Shown: positions 47,849 through 57,004 of the stretch, piece by piece
How positions within the stretch are numbered: the first letter of the stretch is position 1
Layout: each line of letters opens with the position of its first letter
Source: Stenotrophomonas nitritireducens
Lineage (GTDB): Bacteria > Pseudomonadota > Gammaproteobacteria > Xanthomonadales > Xanthomonadaceae
NCBI RefSeq assembly: GCF_001700965.1
Contig: NZ_CP016756.1
Span: 3,028,501-3,092,500, forward strand
DNA length: 64,000 nucleotides
Direction: 5' to 3'
Notes under the pieces: model-generated
What the model saw: only the letters and a program-made list of their open reading frames with translations
Told to the model about the DNA's origin: nothing
The model's database searches: none
Position numbers and translations under genes: made by a program

Positions 47849-48431
47849 TCGCTGGTTGGCACTGGGCCTGTTGCTGGCCGTGCAGGGTGTGGTCTATCTG
47901 TTGCTGGTGCAGCCGTTGTGGACTGCGCCGATGCAGGCGGTGGACGCCGAGATCGCGGCCTTGCAGGAGCGCGAACAGCGCATCGACATGCAGTTGCGGC
48001 AAGCGCCGCAGGTTGCACAGCGGTTGCAGCAGGCACAACAGGTGCTCGCCGATCAGCCGGGCTTCATGGCCGAAGGTTCGGTTGAACTGGCTACTTCCAA
48101 GCTGGTCCAGCGGCTGGAGGAAGCGGCACGCCTGGCCAGCCCCGATCAACGCAGCTGCGCCATCAGTGACCGCTCACCGTTGCCGGCTGACAGCAGCGGC
48201 CGGTTTGTGCGGGTCGCGGTACAGGCGCGGCTGCGCTGCGGCATGAACGAGTGGATGAGCGTATTGCAGACCCTGGAAACCGGCGCGCCGCAGCTGCGCG
48301 TGGACCGCCTGGACATTCTTGCTGCAGGCATGGGCGAAGGCGGCGGTGGCCTGGATGTGAGTTTCGAACTCAGCGGCTACCTGCGGCCGGGTGTTGTTCC
48401 ACCCGCTACGGAGGTGGGCAATGCGCAATGA
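47823..48431 (+). CDS. xpsM: Type II secretion protein XpsM/GspM
   Basis: This 202-residue bitopic protein partners XpsL. A short basic N-terminus is followed by one membrane helix (LALGLLLAVQGVVYLLLVQPL), then a coiled-coil (VDAEIAALQEREQRIDMQL) and a small periplasmic domain. The start is either the ATG at 47823 or that at 47829; both lie inside the end of xpsL. It overlaps xpsN by 11 bp. Confidence 0.9.
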   Translation: MAMHPARRDRWLALGLLLAVQGVVYLLLVQPLWTAPMQAVDAEIAALQEREQRIDMQLRQAPQVAQRLQQAQQVLADQPGFMAEGSVELATSKLVQRLEEAARLASPDQRSCAISDRSPLPADSSGRFVRVAVQARLRCGMNEWMSVLQTLETGAPQLRVDRLDILAAGMGEGGGGLDVSFELSGYLRPGVVPPATEVGNAQ

Positions 48432-49098
48432 CGTCGCAGGGCTGAGGACCTGGCTGCTGGCCACCTTTGCCGGCTGGGCGCTGCTGGTCTGGGCGGCGTG
48501 CCTGTTCGGCCTGGGCAGCCGCATCGGCAACAGCTCCGCCAGCCTGGAGGTGCCGGCCCTGCCAGCGGTGCCGCAGGTCACGCAGCTGGCTGTTGCCGAC
48601 AATACCGAGGCCCTGAACCGGCCACTGTTCGCCAGTGACCGGCGCCCGCACCCGTTCTTCATCGGTGAGGCCGGCGAGCCCGCTGCCGCCAGTGTGCGTT
48701 TGACCGGCGTATTGATGACGCCGGGGCTGGACATGGCCACGCTTACCACCGAGCAGGGCAAATCGCTGCGCCTGCGCCTGGGTGGCGAGCCGCAGGACGG
48801 TTGGCAGCTGCTGTCGCTGCAGCCGCGCAGCGCCGTGGTCAGTGGCCCGTCCGGCACGCTCAATCTGGAACTGCAGGTGTTCAGTGGCGGGCCCAAGCCG
48901 CCGCTGGACCCGGCCGCCGCGCCGGGCAACATGCCAACGCAGGCGGCTGCCAGCGTGCCGGCGCCACCACCGCTGCCGGCCGCGGACCCCGCAGGGCCAT
49001 CGGCCGATCAGATCAAGGCGATCCGTGATCGCATCCAGGCCCGCCGTCGGCAGGCACAACAGAATCAGAACGGCCGCTCCGGCAGCCAGAACCCGTAG
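48421..49098 (+). CDS. xpsN: Type II secretion protein XpsN (GspC-like)
   Basis: XpsN is the Xanthomonas-type counterpart of GspC, linking the inner-membrane platform to secretin XpsD. The 225-residue protein has a cytoplasmic stub, one membrane helix (WLLATFAGWALLVWAACLFGL), and a homology-region domain (LNRPLFASDRRPHPF ... LTGVLMTPGLDMATL). Its Pro/Ala tail has no PDZ domain, and the end is basic (RDRIQARRRQAQQNQ). It lies 9 bp upstream of xpsD. Genes of this name exist only in the Xanthomonas-like operons. Confidence 0.88.
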   Translation: MRNDVAGLRTWLLATFAGWALLVWAACLFGLGSRIGNSSASLEVPALPAVPQVTQLAVADNTEALNRPLFASDRRPHPFFIGEAGEPAAASVRLTGVLMTPGLDMATLTTEQGKSLRLRLGGEPQDGWQLLSLQPRSAVVSGPSGTLNLELQVFSGGPKPPLDPAAAPGNMPTQAAASVPAPPPLPAADPAGPSADQIKAIRDRIQARRRQAQQNQNGRSGSQNP

Positions 49099-49107
49099 AG
49101 TGAACGT

Positions 49108-51348
49108 ATGACGTCACGCATAGTTGCAGCCACCCTGCTGATCGGCGCCCTGAGCAGCTGCGCTACCACGCCGCCGCCGGAAGTTCGCCGCAACGCGGCC
49201 CCCGACACCCGTGCGCCAGCCCCCGGCGAGCCCGCCCGTCCCAGCGCCTTGAGTACCGAGGAAGCCCCCAGGGCCGACGACAGCCAGGGCCGGGCGGTGA
49301 TCCGCCGCGGCAACGGCACGGTGATCAATCGCGCAGCGGCGTCGGCTCCTGCGCCGGCCTTGAGCGCGGCGGGCAATGGCACGGCGGTATTCAATTTCGA
49401 GGGCGAATCGGTACAGGCCGTCACCAAGGCGATCCTTGGCGACATGCTCGGCCAGAACTACGTGATCGCACCGACCGTGCAGGGCACGGTGACCCTGGCC
49501 ACGCCCAAGCCGGTGTCGCCGGCGCAGGCGCTGAACCTGCTGGAGATGGTGCTGGGCTGGAACAACGCCCGCCTGATCTACAGCGGCGGCCGTTACAACG
49601 TGGTGCCGGCCGACCAGTCGCTGGCCGGCACGGTCGCGCCCAGCACCGCCCCGGCCGCTGCCGCGCGCGGTTACGAGGTGAGGGTGGTGCCGTTGCAGTA
49701 CATCTCGGCGGCCGAGATGAAGAAGGTGCTCGAACCCTACGCGCGGCCCAATGCCATCGTCGGCGTTGACGGTTCGCGCAACGTCATCACCTTGGGCGGC
49801 ACCCGCACCGAGCTGGAGAATTACCTGCGCACGGTCGAGATCTTCGACGTGGATTGGCTGTCGGGCATGTCGGTGGGGGTGTTCCCGATCCAGTCCGGGC
49901 GTGCCTCGCAGGTGGCCAACGATCTTGAAAAGGTGTTCGGCGAAAACAGCAAGACGCCCAGTGCCGGCATGTTCCGTTTCATGCCGCTGGACAACGCCAA
50001 CGCGGTGCTGGTGATCACCCCGCAGGCCCGCTACCTGGACCAGATCCAGCAATGGCTGGACCGCATCGACAGCGCTGGCGGCAATGCCCGCTTGTTCTCC
50101 TATGAACTGAAGTACATCAAGGCCAAGGATCTGGCCGACCGCCTGGCCGAGGTGTTTGGCAGCAGCGGCTCGCGCAGCCAGGGTGACAGTGGCACCTCGC
50201 TGGCACCGGGCGCCAGCCCGGTGACGCTGGGCGGGCGCGGGCAGGACGGCGGCTATGGCCAGAACGATGGGCTCAAAGGCAGCGACATCGGCTCGGCCGG
50301 CGGTGCGGGTTCGGGCCTTTCCGGCAGCAGCGGTGGTGGCATGGGCGAGAGCCTGCAGCTGCCGCAGCAGACCTCGGGCAACGGCAGCGTCACCCTGGAA
50401 GTGGAAGGCGACCGCGTTGGTGTTTCGGCGGTGGAGGAAACCAATACCTTGCTGGTGCGCTCCACCCCGCAGGCCTGGCGTTCGATCCAGGAAGTGGTTG
50501 AAAAACTCGACGTGATGCCGTTGCAGGTGCATATCGAAGCGCAGGTGGCCGAAGTCGCCTTGGACGGCAAGCTCAGCTATGGCGTGAACTGGTTCTTCGA
50601 GCAGGCGGTGAATGGCGCGCCTGGCGACAGTCCCGGCAATATCGGCATGTCCGGCGCTGGCCTGCCCAGCGCATTGGGTCGCGGCATCTGGGGTGACATC
50701 GCTGGCAAGGTCACCGGCAGCGGCATGGCCTGGACCTTCCTCGGCAAAAACGCCGCCGCCATCATCACCGCGCTGGATTCAGTCACCAACGTACGGCTGC
50801 TGCAGACGCCATCGTTGTTCGTGCGCAACAACGCGGTGGCAACGCTCAATGTGGGCAGCCGCATCCCGGTCAATTCGACCTCGATCTCGACCATTGGCGA
50901 TAACGCCTATTCCACCGTGCAGTACCTGGAAACCGGCAACATCCTCAAGGTGCGCCCGCGCGTGACCCGCGACGGCATGGTGTTCCTGGACATCGTGCAG
51001 GAGATCAGCGCGCCGGAAGGTGAGCCGGACAAGAACGGCAACTACCGCATCAATACCCGCCGCATGCAGACCGAGGCAGCGGTGAGCGCCGGTGACACGG
51101 TGATGCTGGCCGGGTTGATCGATGACAGCAGCACCGATGGTTCGTCGGGCCTGCCGTTCCTGAGCCGGTTGCCGGTGGTCGGCGGCCTGTTCGGGCAGAA
51201 GACCCAGAACCACCGCCGCAATGAAGTGATCGTGCTGATCACGCCCACCATCGTCCGCAACCCGCAGGAAGCGCGCAACCTCACCGACGAGTACGGCAGC
51301 CGCTTCCGCGCGCTGGACCCGATCGACAAGCCCAAGGCAGGCCGTTAA
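49108..51348 (+). CDS. xpsD: Type II secretion secretin XpsD/GspD
   Basis: XpsD forms the outer-membrane channel. The 746-residue precursor has a lipoprotein signal (LLIGALSSC, Cys18), a Pro/Ala-rich spacer, N0-N3 periplasmic domains from about residue 90 (AVFNFEGESVQAVTKAILGDMLGQNYV), and a C-terminal secretin barrel (VRLLQTPSLFVRNNAVATLNVGSRIPV; NEVIVLITPTIV). A long Gly/Ser insertion lies in the N3 region at roughly residues 350-427. Lipidated secretins self-target or use a pilotin; none is seen here. Last gene of the xps operon. Confidence 0.96.
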   Translation: MTSRIVAATLLIGALSSCATTPPPEVRRNAAPDTRAPAPGEPARPSALSTEEAPRADDSQGRAVIRRGNGTVINRAAASAPAPALSAAGNGTAVFNFEGESVQAVTKAILGDMLGQNYVIAPTVQGTVTLATPKPVSPAQALNLLEMVLGWNNARLIYSGGRYNVVPADQSLAGTVAPSTAPAAAARGYEVRVVPLQYISAAEMKKVLEPYARPNAIVGVDGSRNVITLGGTRTELENYLRTVEIFDVDWLSGMSVGVFPIQSGRASQVANDLEKVFGENSKTPSAGMFRFMPLDNANAVLVITPQARYLDQIQQWLDRIDSAGGNARLFSYELKYIKAKDLADRLAEVFGSSGSRSQGDSGTSLAPGASPVTLGGRGQDGGYGQNDGLKGSDIGSAGGAGSGLSGSSGGGMGESLQLPQQTSGNGSVTLEVEGDRVGVSAVEETNTLLVRSTPQAWRSIQEVVEKLDVMPLQVHIEAQVAEVALDGKLSYGVNWFFEQAVNGAPGDSPGNIGMSGAGLPSALGRGIWGDIAGKVTGSGMAWTFLGKNAAAIITALDSVTNVRLLQTPSLFVRNNAVATLNVGSRIPVNSTSISTIGDNAYSTVQYLETGNILKVRPRVTRDGMVFLDIVQEISAPEGEPDKNGNYRINTRRMQTEAAVSAGDTVMLAGLIDDSSTDGSSGLPFLSRLPVVGGLFGQKTQNHRRNEVIVLITPTIVRNPQEARNLTDEYGSRFRALDPIDKPKAGR

Positions 51349-51350
51349 GC

Positions 51351-52214
51351 ATGGCACTGCCGGTCATTCTGTTGCCGGTGGGCGTGGATGATGCGGCGCT
51401 TGATGCCTGCCTTGCCGCATTGGAACGGCACACGCCGGCCGGCACGCCGGTGTGGTTGGCCGATGATGGCCAGAGCGGGCCGCGCGGACAGGCGGTGATC
51501 GAACATTGGCTGGCCAGCACCCGGCTGCAGGCCGAATACACGCGGCGGCCGCGCGCGCTGGGCGAAGCGGCGCATCTGGATCAGATGCTGCAGGCCTGCG
51601 GCGACGCCGATGTGGCAGTGCTGGCACCCGATGCACTGCCGATGGCAGGCTGGCTGCAGCAGCTCAGCGACTGCCTGGCACGCGACGCGTCCATCGCCAC
51701 CGCCACGCCCTGGAGCAACGCCGGCGAAGCCGTGTCGTGGCCGCGCGCAGGCGAACTCAATCCCATGCCTGCAGATCCGGCGCGCTTGGCGCAGGCATTG
51801 GCGGCAATGCCGCTGCTGCAACCGGAGCTGCCGTCCGCGGTGACCCACGCGGTATTGATACGCGGCAGTGCGCGACGCCGCGCCGGCGGCCTGGATATCC
51901 ACAGTTATGGCTCGTGGTATGCGGCGCTGGTGGACCTGAGCCTGCGCATGAGCGGCCTGGGCTGGCGTAACGTGCTGTGTGACAACGCCTTCGTCGGCCG
52001 CCAGAGCGAAGGTCGCCCGGCCGAAGGCGATATGGAAGTGCTGGCCAATCGCTGGCCGGTATGGACCGCGCGGCTGGCCGCATTCCTGATGGATGACCCG
52101 CTGCGCGCGCACCGCCAGCAGCTGCAGCAGTTGTGCGAGCAGGCGATAATGCCGCAAGCCCAGCCCGACCTGTTCGACGCCTGTGGTTCCCTTCCAGGCG
52201 CGGAGCCGGTGTGA
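51351..52214 (+). CDS. Divergent family-2-like glycosyltransferase
   Basis: This 287-residue cytosolic protein resembles GT-A glycosyltransferases: VILLPVGVDDAALDACLAALERHT, a sugar-nucleotide region WLADDGQSG, and CGDADVAVLAPDALPMAGWL, where the DxD metal motif would normally stand but is degenerate (APDA). Catalytic activity is therefore uncertain. It begins 2 bp after the xpsD stop and overlaps the next glycosyltransferase gene by GTGA, so the pair reads as an appendage of the xps operon. Substrate and role are unknown. Confidence 0.65.
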   Translation: MALPVILLPVGVDDAALDACLAALERHTPAGTPVWLADDGQSGPRGQAVIEHWLASTRLQAEYTRRPRALGEAAHLDQMLQACGDADVAVLAPDALPMAGWLQQLSDCLARDASIATATPWSNAGEAVSWPRAGELNPMPADPARLAQALAAMPLLQPELPSAVTHAVLIRGSARRRAGGLDIHSYGSWYAALVDLSLRMSGLGWRNVLCDNAFVGRQSEGRPAEGDMEVLANRWPVWTARLAAFLMDDPLRAHRQQLQQLCEQAIMPQAQPDLFDACGSLPGAEPV

Positions 52215-53044
52215 GCGATTCGATTGCGGTGGTGGTGGTCAGTTGTCAGAGTGCGAGCACCTTGGATGAGTGCCTGCAGCGCCTGCGTGCGGCGCAGGAC
52301 GTCACCGAGATCCGCGTGGTCGACAACGAATCGCGCGATGGCTCGCTGGCAATCGCGCAGCGTCATGCGCTGGCCGACAACCGCGTGCGTTTCATCGCCA
52401 ATCCGGACAATCCGGGCTTCGCGACCGCCTGCAACCAGGGCGCGCGCGAATGCCATGCGCCGTGGCTGGCCTTCGTCAACCCGGACTTGATGGTGGAGCC
52501 GCAGACGTTGGCGCAACTCCGTGATCTGGGCCGGCCTCTAGGCGATTGCCTGCTGGGCGTGGAGCAGGTGGACGAGGACGGCATCGCCGACCCGGCGGTA
52601 CGCCGCCGTGATCCGGATTTCGCGGCCATGCTGCGCAGGCCCGGTGCCGGTTCGCGTCTGGCCGTGGCGGCAGACCCAGGCATGCCGCTGCAGCAGGTAC
52701 AGGCTTTGTCCGGCGCCTTGTTGCTGATGCCGCGCGGCTTGTTTGATCGCCTGCATGGCTGGGACGAGGGGTACCGCCTGCATGCCGAAGACCTGGACCT
52801 GTGCCGGCGCGCGCGCCAGACCGGCGCGGTGGTGGCTATCGCCAATGACCTGAAGGTGCTGCATGTGCGCGGTGTGTCCAGCCGTTCGCGGCCATTCTTC
52901 GTGGAATGGCACAAGCATCGCGGCCTGTGGCGTTACTTCCGCAAGTTCGAAGCGCAGCAGCGCGGCATGTTGGTGCGGGCAGGGGTGTGGTGCGCGATCT
53001 GGGCACATGCGCTGCTGCAGGTGCCGCGTTTGCTGCTCAAGTAA
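52211..53044 (+). CDS. Family 2 glycosyltransferase (rhamnosyltransferase-like)
   Basis: This 277-residue GT2 protein of the WcaA/rhamnosyltransferase type contains [46 protein letters not shown] (typical of rhamnosyl- and mannosyltransferases), the DxD-equivalent [10 protein letters not shown], and the acceptor region [16 protein letters not shown] (catalytic Asp). The GTG start overlaps the stop of the previous gene. The sugar and acceptor cannot be read from sequence. It may belong to LPS or surface glycan assembly or modify a secreted protein. Confidence 0.8.
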   Translation: MSDSIAVVVVSCQSASTLDECLQRLRAAQDVTEIRVVDNESRDGSLAIAQRHALADNRVRFIANPDNPGFATACNQGARECHAPWLAFVNPDLMVEPQTLAQLRDLGRPLGDCLLGVEQVDEDGIADPAVRRRDPDFAAMLRRPGAGSRLAVAADPGMPLQQVQALSGALLLMPRGLFDRLHGWDEGYRLHAEDLDLCRRARQTGAVVAIANDLKVLHVRGVSSRSRPFFVEWHKHRGLWRYFRKFEAQQRGMLVRAGVWCAIWAHALLQVPRLLLK

Positions 53045-53181
53045 AGCGCAGCTTGGGGAGAGGGGCTTCCAGCATCATCCCGGAACCCCCGGCAGCCCTA
53101 ACCGCTGCGTCTGCGACAGGCCATGAACAAGCGTCCGCCGCTGGCAGGAACGCAGCCGCCTGCCAGCGCATAATGCGGGGC

Positions 53182-54351
53182 ATGATCATTCAATCCCTGC
53201 TCGACACCGACCTCTACAAGTTCACGATGATGCAGGCGGTACTGCACCAGTATCCCGGTGCCACCGTCCAGTACCGGTTCAAATGCCGCACGCCGGGGAT
53301 TGATCTGGCCGCCCATCTGGACGAGATCAACGCCGAAATCGATCATCTGTGCAGCCTGCGCTTCACCGCCGAGGAGCTGGACTACATGCGCCGGCTGCGC
53401 TTCGTGAAGCCGGATTTCGCCGACTTCCTCGGGCTGTTCCACCTGGACCGCAAGTACATCAGCCTGCAGGCATCGGCTACCGTGCCGGGCGAGATCGAGT
53501 TGGATATTACCGGCCCGTGGCTGCACACCATCATGTTCGAAGTGCCGCTGCTGGCGATCATCAACGAGGTGTGGTTCCGCAACACCACCGCGGCTGATTT
53601 CGCCGAAGGCGAGCGCCGCCTGCAGGCCAAGACCGCGTTGCTGCGGGACACGCCCGGATTCGAAAACTGCCGCATCGCCGACTATGGCTCGCGCCGCCGC
53701 TATTCGCGCAAGTGGCACGGCATGATGCTGCCGATGCTGCGTGATGCGCTGGGCTCGCAATTTGTCGGCACCAGCAACGTGCACTTCGCGCGCATGTACG
53801 GCATGACCCCGCACGGCACGATGGCGCATGAGTACCTGCAGGCCTTCCAGGCATTGGGCCCGCGGCTGCGTGATTCGCAGGTGGCGGCACTGGAATCGTG
53901 GGCGCGCGAGTACCGCGGCGACCTGGGCATTGCCTTGTCCGACGTGGTCGGGCTGGAGGCCTTCCTGCGCGATTTCGACATGTATTTTTGCAAGCTGTTT
54001 GACGGCGTGCGCCACGACTCCGGCGACCCGGTTGCCTGGGGGGATCGCATGCTTGCCCACTTCAAGGCCAACCGCGTCGACCCGACAAACAAGGTGCTGG
54101 TGTTCAGCGATGGCCTGAACATCGAAAAGGTGATGCAGCTTTACGACTACTTCCGTGGCCGCTGCCAGGTAGCGTTCGGCGTGGGCACGCATCTGACCAA
54201 CGACCTGGGCCCCAAGCCGCTGAACATCGTCATCAAGATGGTCCGCTGCAATGGCCAGCCGGTCGCCAAGCTCAGCGATTCGCCCGGCAAGAGCATGTGC
54301 GATGACCCCGGTTACCTGTCCTATCTGCGGCAGGTTTTCGAGCTTCAGTAA
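53182..54351 (+). CDS. pncB: Nicotinate phosphoribosyltransferase
   Basis: PncB joins nicotinate and PRPP to nicotinate mononucleotide in the NAD salvage (Preiss-Handler) route. The 389-residue protein contains the N-terminal [16 protein letters not shown], the conserved [10 protein letters not shown] with the regulatory His region, [22 protein letters not shown], and the phosphate-binding end [12 protein letters not shown]. The start is taken as the ATG at 53182, with another ATG 9 bp upstream. It is preceded by a 137-bp gap and appears to be its own transcription unit. Confidence 0.95.
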   Translation: MIIQSLLDTDLYKFTMMQAVLHQYPGATVQYRFKCRTPGIDLAAHLDEINAEIDHLCSLRFTAEELDYMRRLRFVKPDFADFLGLFHLDRKYISLQASATVPGEIELDITGPWLHTIMFEVPLLAIINEVWFRNTTAADFAEGERRLQAKTALLRDTPGFENCRIADYGSRRRYSRKWHGMMLPMLRDALGSQFVGTSNVHFARMYGMTPHGTMAHEYLQAFQALGPRLRDSQVAALESWAREYRGDLGIALSDVVGLEAFLRDFDMYFCKLFDGVRHDSGDPVAWGDRMLAHFKANRVDPTNKVLVFSDGLNIEKVMQLYDYFRGRCQVAFGVGTHLTNDLGPKPLNIVIKMVRCNGQPVAKLSDSPGKSMCDDPGYLSYLRQVFELQ

Positions 54352-54375
54352 GCGTCAAATCCCTGTCACTTCGTC

Positions 54376-54381
54376 TTGACA
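54376..54381 (+). promoter_or_regulatory. Possible -35 box (TTGACA) after pncB
   Basis: A perfect TTGACA lies 25 bp after the pncB stop. A convincing -10 at 16-18 bp is missing (AACGAA at 17 bp), so the promoter assignment to the exopolysaccharide operon is weak. Confidence 0.3.
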
Positions 54382-54431
54382 ACTGCAATTGTTTCCTTAA
54401 CGAAGCTGATCGTCGCGCCTGTACCCCTATA

Positions 54432-54451
54432 AACGTGAGTGCTGTCACGTT
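54432..54451. promoter_or_regulatory. CRP/Clp-like operator upstream of the psl-like operon
   Basis: AACGTGA-GTGCTG-TCACGTT is a perfect 7-bp inverted repeat with a 6-bp spacer, matching the GTGA-N6-TCAC core of CRP-family sites. It lies 173 bp upstream of the pslA-like start in an otherwise geneless 272-bp leader. Xanthomonads encode Clp, a CRP homologue whose DNA binding is blocked by cyclic di-GMP; the connection here is inferred. A second dyad, GGCCAT-N7-ATGGCC (54460-54478), follows. Confidence 0.5.
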
Positions 54452-54623
54452 ATTGTAGCGGCCATGGAACAGATGGCCAGGTACACCGTGCTCGTCGTTT
54501 GATGCGCCGGACGGTTGTCTGCAGGGGGGCAGGTGGCTCACAGGATCAAGCCGGCGGCATCGCTTTGAATGCGTTTCCGCCAGGTTTTGAAGGTGTGCGC
54601 CTGCTTGGTTTTGATCAGCACAG

Positions 54624-56078
54624 GTGTCTGACGTCGTAATGCGCTTACCGTTCTCAGATGCGTTGTTTGCAAATACACGTCCGATAGTGATGCGCTGGTC
54701 GCGTCTGATGGCACGTATTTTCCACTTCTGTGCGGCGGTTTCGCCCGCAGCGCTGGTGCTGTTGCTGATGGGCGTGCATGACGGCGCCTTGATACGCACC
54801 TATGGCGTGTTGGCCCTGCTGGCAGGCCTGCTGACCCTGCTGGTGTTCACTGCCTTCGGCATGTACGGGCGGGAGATGTTCAGCAACCGGGTACTGATCC
54901 GCTCGACGATCGTGGCCTGGTCGGCAAGCTTCGGCCTGGTGCTGATGCTGCATACGGTGTTCCGGGTGATTGCCTATCTGCCGGTGAAGATGGCGCTGCT
55001 CTGGTACCTGACGACCCTGTTGCTGCTGGTGCTGGGGCGGCTGTTGATGCTGGCGTTCTTCCAGCGTCGCATCCGCGCGGGCCACTTTGTGGGGCGCTCG
55101 GTGATTCTGGGCGCAACGGAGAACGGCGGCCGGCTCGCGCAGCACATGCAGCAGAACGTGGATATCGCCAGTGGCCTGCTGGGGTTCATCGACGACCGCA
55201 GCCCGGAGCGGATCAGCTCGCACCTCCGCCCACAGCTGATTGGCAACTTCACCTTGCTTGAGCAGCTGATCCGCAACAACGAGGTGGACCAGGTGCTGAT
55301 GGCGCTGCCAGCGGTGGCGGAAGGGCGCAACCACCATTATGTGGAGCTGCTCAGGAAGATGCCGGTGCAGGTCTTCCTGGTGCCGGAAATGCAGGCCTTC
55401 AATTTCGCCTTGCCGCGCGTGGCTGACATTTCCGATGTTCCGATGCTGGTGGTGTCCGAGCCGCCGTTGAAGGGTTGGGCGCCTGCCTATAAAAGGGCCG
55501 AGGACATCATTCTCGCCAGCCTGGCGCTGTTGCTGCTGTCACCGCTGATGGGCTTGGTGGCGGTTGCGATCAAGCTCGATTCACGCGGCCCGGTTCTGTT
55601 CCGGCAGCGGCGCTATGGCTACAACCACCAGCTGATCGAGGTCTACAAGTTCCGCTCCATGTTTCACGATCAGCGTGACATGGATGCGCAGACCCAGACC
55701 CGCGCCGGCGATCCGCGCGTCACCCGGGTCGGCCGCTTCATCCGCAAGAGCAGCATCGACGAGTTGCCGCAGCTGTTCAATGTACTGGCCGGCAGCATGT
55801 CGATGGTGGGCCCGCGCCCGCACGCCACGGCGACCAAGGCCGCAGACGTGTTGTTCGAGGAGGCCGTGGCCAACTATGTGGCCCGGCACAAGGTGAAGCC
55901 CGGCATCACCGGCCTTGCGCAGGTACATGGTTACCGTGGTGAGACCGATACCGTCGAGAAGCTGCAGAAACGTGTCGAATATGATCTTGCCTACATCGAG
56001 AACTGGTCGCTTGGCCTGGATGCCTTCATCCTGCTGCGCACCTTGCCGGCGGTGCTGTCGATGAAGGCGGCCTATTGA
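54624..56078 (+). CDS. pslA: Undecaprenyl-phosphate glycosyl-1-phosphate transferase (PslA/GumD-like)
   Basis: This polyprenol phosphotransferase (WbaP/GumD/PslA class) loads the first sugar-1-phosphate onto undecaprenyl phosphate to begin an exopolysaccharide repeat. The 484-residue protein has four or five membrane segments within residues 25-150, a nucleotide-binding-like middle (VILGATENGGRLAQHM), and a C-terminal catalytic domain starting KRAEDIILASLALLLLSPLM with VYKFRSMFHDQRD and ELPQLFNVLAGSMSMVGPRPHA. The start is the GTG at 54624; an ATG at 54639 is also possible. I call it PslA rather than GumD because of the genes that follow. Confidence 0.88.
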   Translation: MSDVVMRLPFSDALFANTRPIVMRWSRLMARIFHFCAAVSPAALVLLLMGVHDGALIRTYGVLALLAGLLTLLVFTAFGMYGREMFSNRVLIRSTIVAWSASFGLVLMLHTVFRVIAYLPVKMALLWYLTTLLLLVLGRLLMLAFFQRRIRAGHFVGRSVILGATENGGRLAQHMQQNVDIASGLLGFIDDRSPERISSHLRPQLIGNFTLLEQLIRNNEVDQVLMALPAVAEGRNHHYVELLRKMPVQVFLVPEMQAFNFALPRVADISDVPMLVVSEPPLKGWAPAYKRAEDIILASLALLLLSPLMGLVAVAIKLDSRGPVLFRQRRYGYNHQLIEVYKFRSMFHDQRDMDAQTQTRAGDPRVTRVGRFIRKSSIDELPQLFNVLAGSMSMVGPRPHATATKAADVLFEEAVANYVARHKVKPGITGLAQVHGYRGETDTVEKLQKRVEYDLAYIENWSLGLDAFILLRTLPAVLSMKAAY

Positions 56079-57004
56079 TGGCCCGGCCACGTGTTGCCCT
56101 GATCATTCCCGTGCGCAACGGTGAGCCGCATATGGCGCGGATGCTGCCGGCGCTGCGTGCACAATCGCTGCAGCCGGACGAGTTGCTGATCATCGACAGC
56201 GCCTCCAGTGACGGCAGCGTCGCCCGTTGGCGCGAATACGGGGCGCGGGTGGTGGAGATCGATCCGCGCGACTTCAACCATGGCGGTACACGCCGCCTCG
56301 CAGCCGGACTGGTCGACGCTGATGTGCTGATCTACATGACCCAGGACGCCATACCGGTGCCGCCGAACGCGCTGCAGGCGCTGGTGGACGGTGTGCATGC
56401 CGCCGAAGATGTGGGCGTGGCCTATGGGCGCCAGCTGCCGCACCCGGAGGCCGGTGTTCTGGCGCGGCATGCACGTGCCTTCAACTATCCGCCGCAGGGC
56501 CGCATCAAGCGCCGCAGTGACGCTGCCGAACTGGGTATCAAGACCTGTTTCAGCTCCGACGCGTTCTGCGCCTACCGCGCCGATCTGCTGGCCGCTATTG
56601 GTGGCTTCCCGCAGGATGTGATCGGCACCGAGGACACGCATGTCGCGGCGCGGATGCTGCTGGCCGGCCACGCGGTCAATTACGTGGCTGCGGCCGAGGC
56701 CTGGCACTCGCACGATTACACCATCGTGGAGGAGCTCAGGCGCTACTTCGACATCGGCGTGTTCTATTCACGCGAACGCTGGATACGGCAGAACTTTGGC
56801 GGGGCAGGCGACGAGGGCGGGCGTTTTGTCCGTTCCGAACTGCAGGCGCTGCGCCACGCCGGCGTACTGGCCGCCGTACCGGGCGCGCTGCTGCGCACCG
56901 CTGCAAAATTCATCGGCTATCGTCTTGGGCATATGGAGCGGCATCTGCCGCTGCGCCTGAAGCGACGCATCGGAATGTTTACCGGCTATTGGAGCAAATC
57001 ATGA
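56078..57004 (+). CDS. pslC: Family 2 glycosyltransferase (PslC-like)
   Basis: This 308-residue GT2 enzyme contains VALIIPVRNGEPHMARMLPALRAQ, LLIIDSASSDGSV, RDFNHGGTRRLA and a DxD-equivalent YMTQDAIPV, followed by IGTEDTHVAARMLLAG for acceptor binding. RDFNHGGTRNLG-type strings are typical of rhamnosyl/glycosyltransferases of capsule and EPS loci. A TTG at 56075 is a possible start but the ATG at 56078, overlapping the previous TGA, is preferred. Position between the PslA-like and PslD-like genes and size near PslC (303 residues, from memory) support the name. Confidence 0.75.
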   Translation: MARPRVALIIPVRNGEPHMARMLPALRAQSLQPDELLIIDSASSDGSVARWREYGARVVEIDPRDFNHGGTRRLAAGLVDADVLIYMTQDAIPVPPNALQALVDGVHAAEDVGVAYGRQLPHPEAGVLARHARAFNYPPQGRIKRRSDAAELGIKTCFSSDAFCAYRADLLAAIGGFPQDVIGTEDTHVAARMLLAGHAVNYVAAAEAWHSHDYTIVEELRRYFDIGVFYSRERWIRQNFGGAGDEGGRFVRSELQALRHAGVLAAVPGALLRTAAKFIGYRLGHMERHLPLRLKRRIGMFTGYWSKS

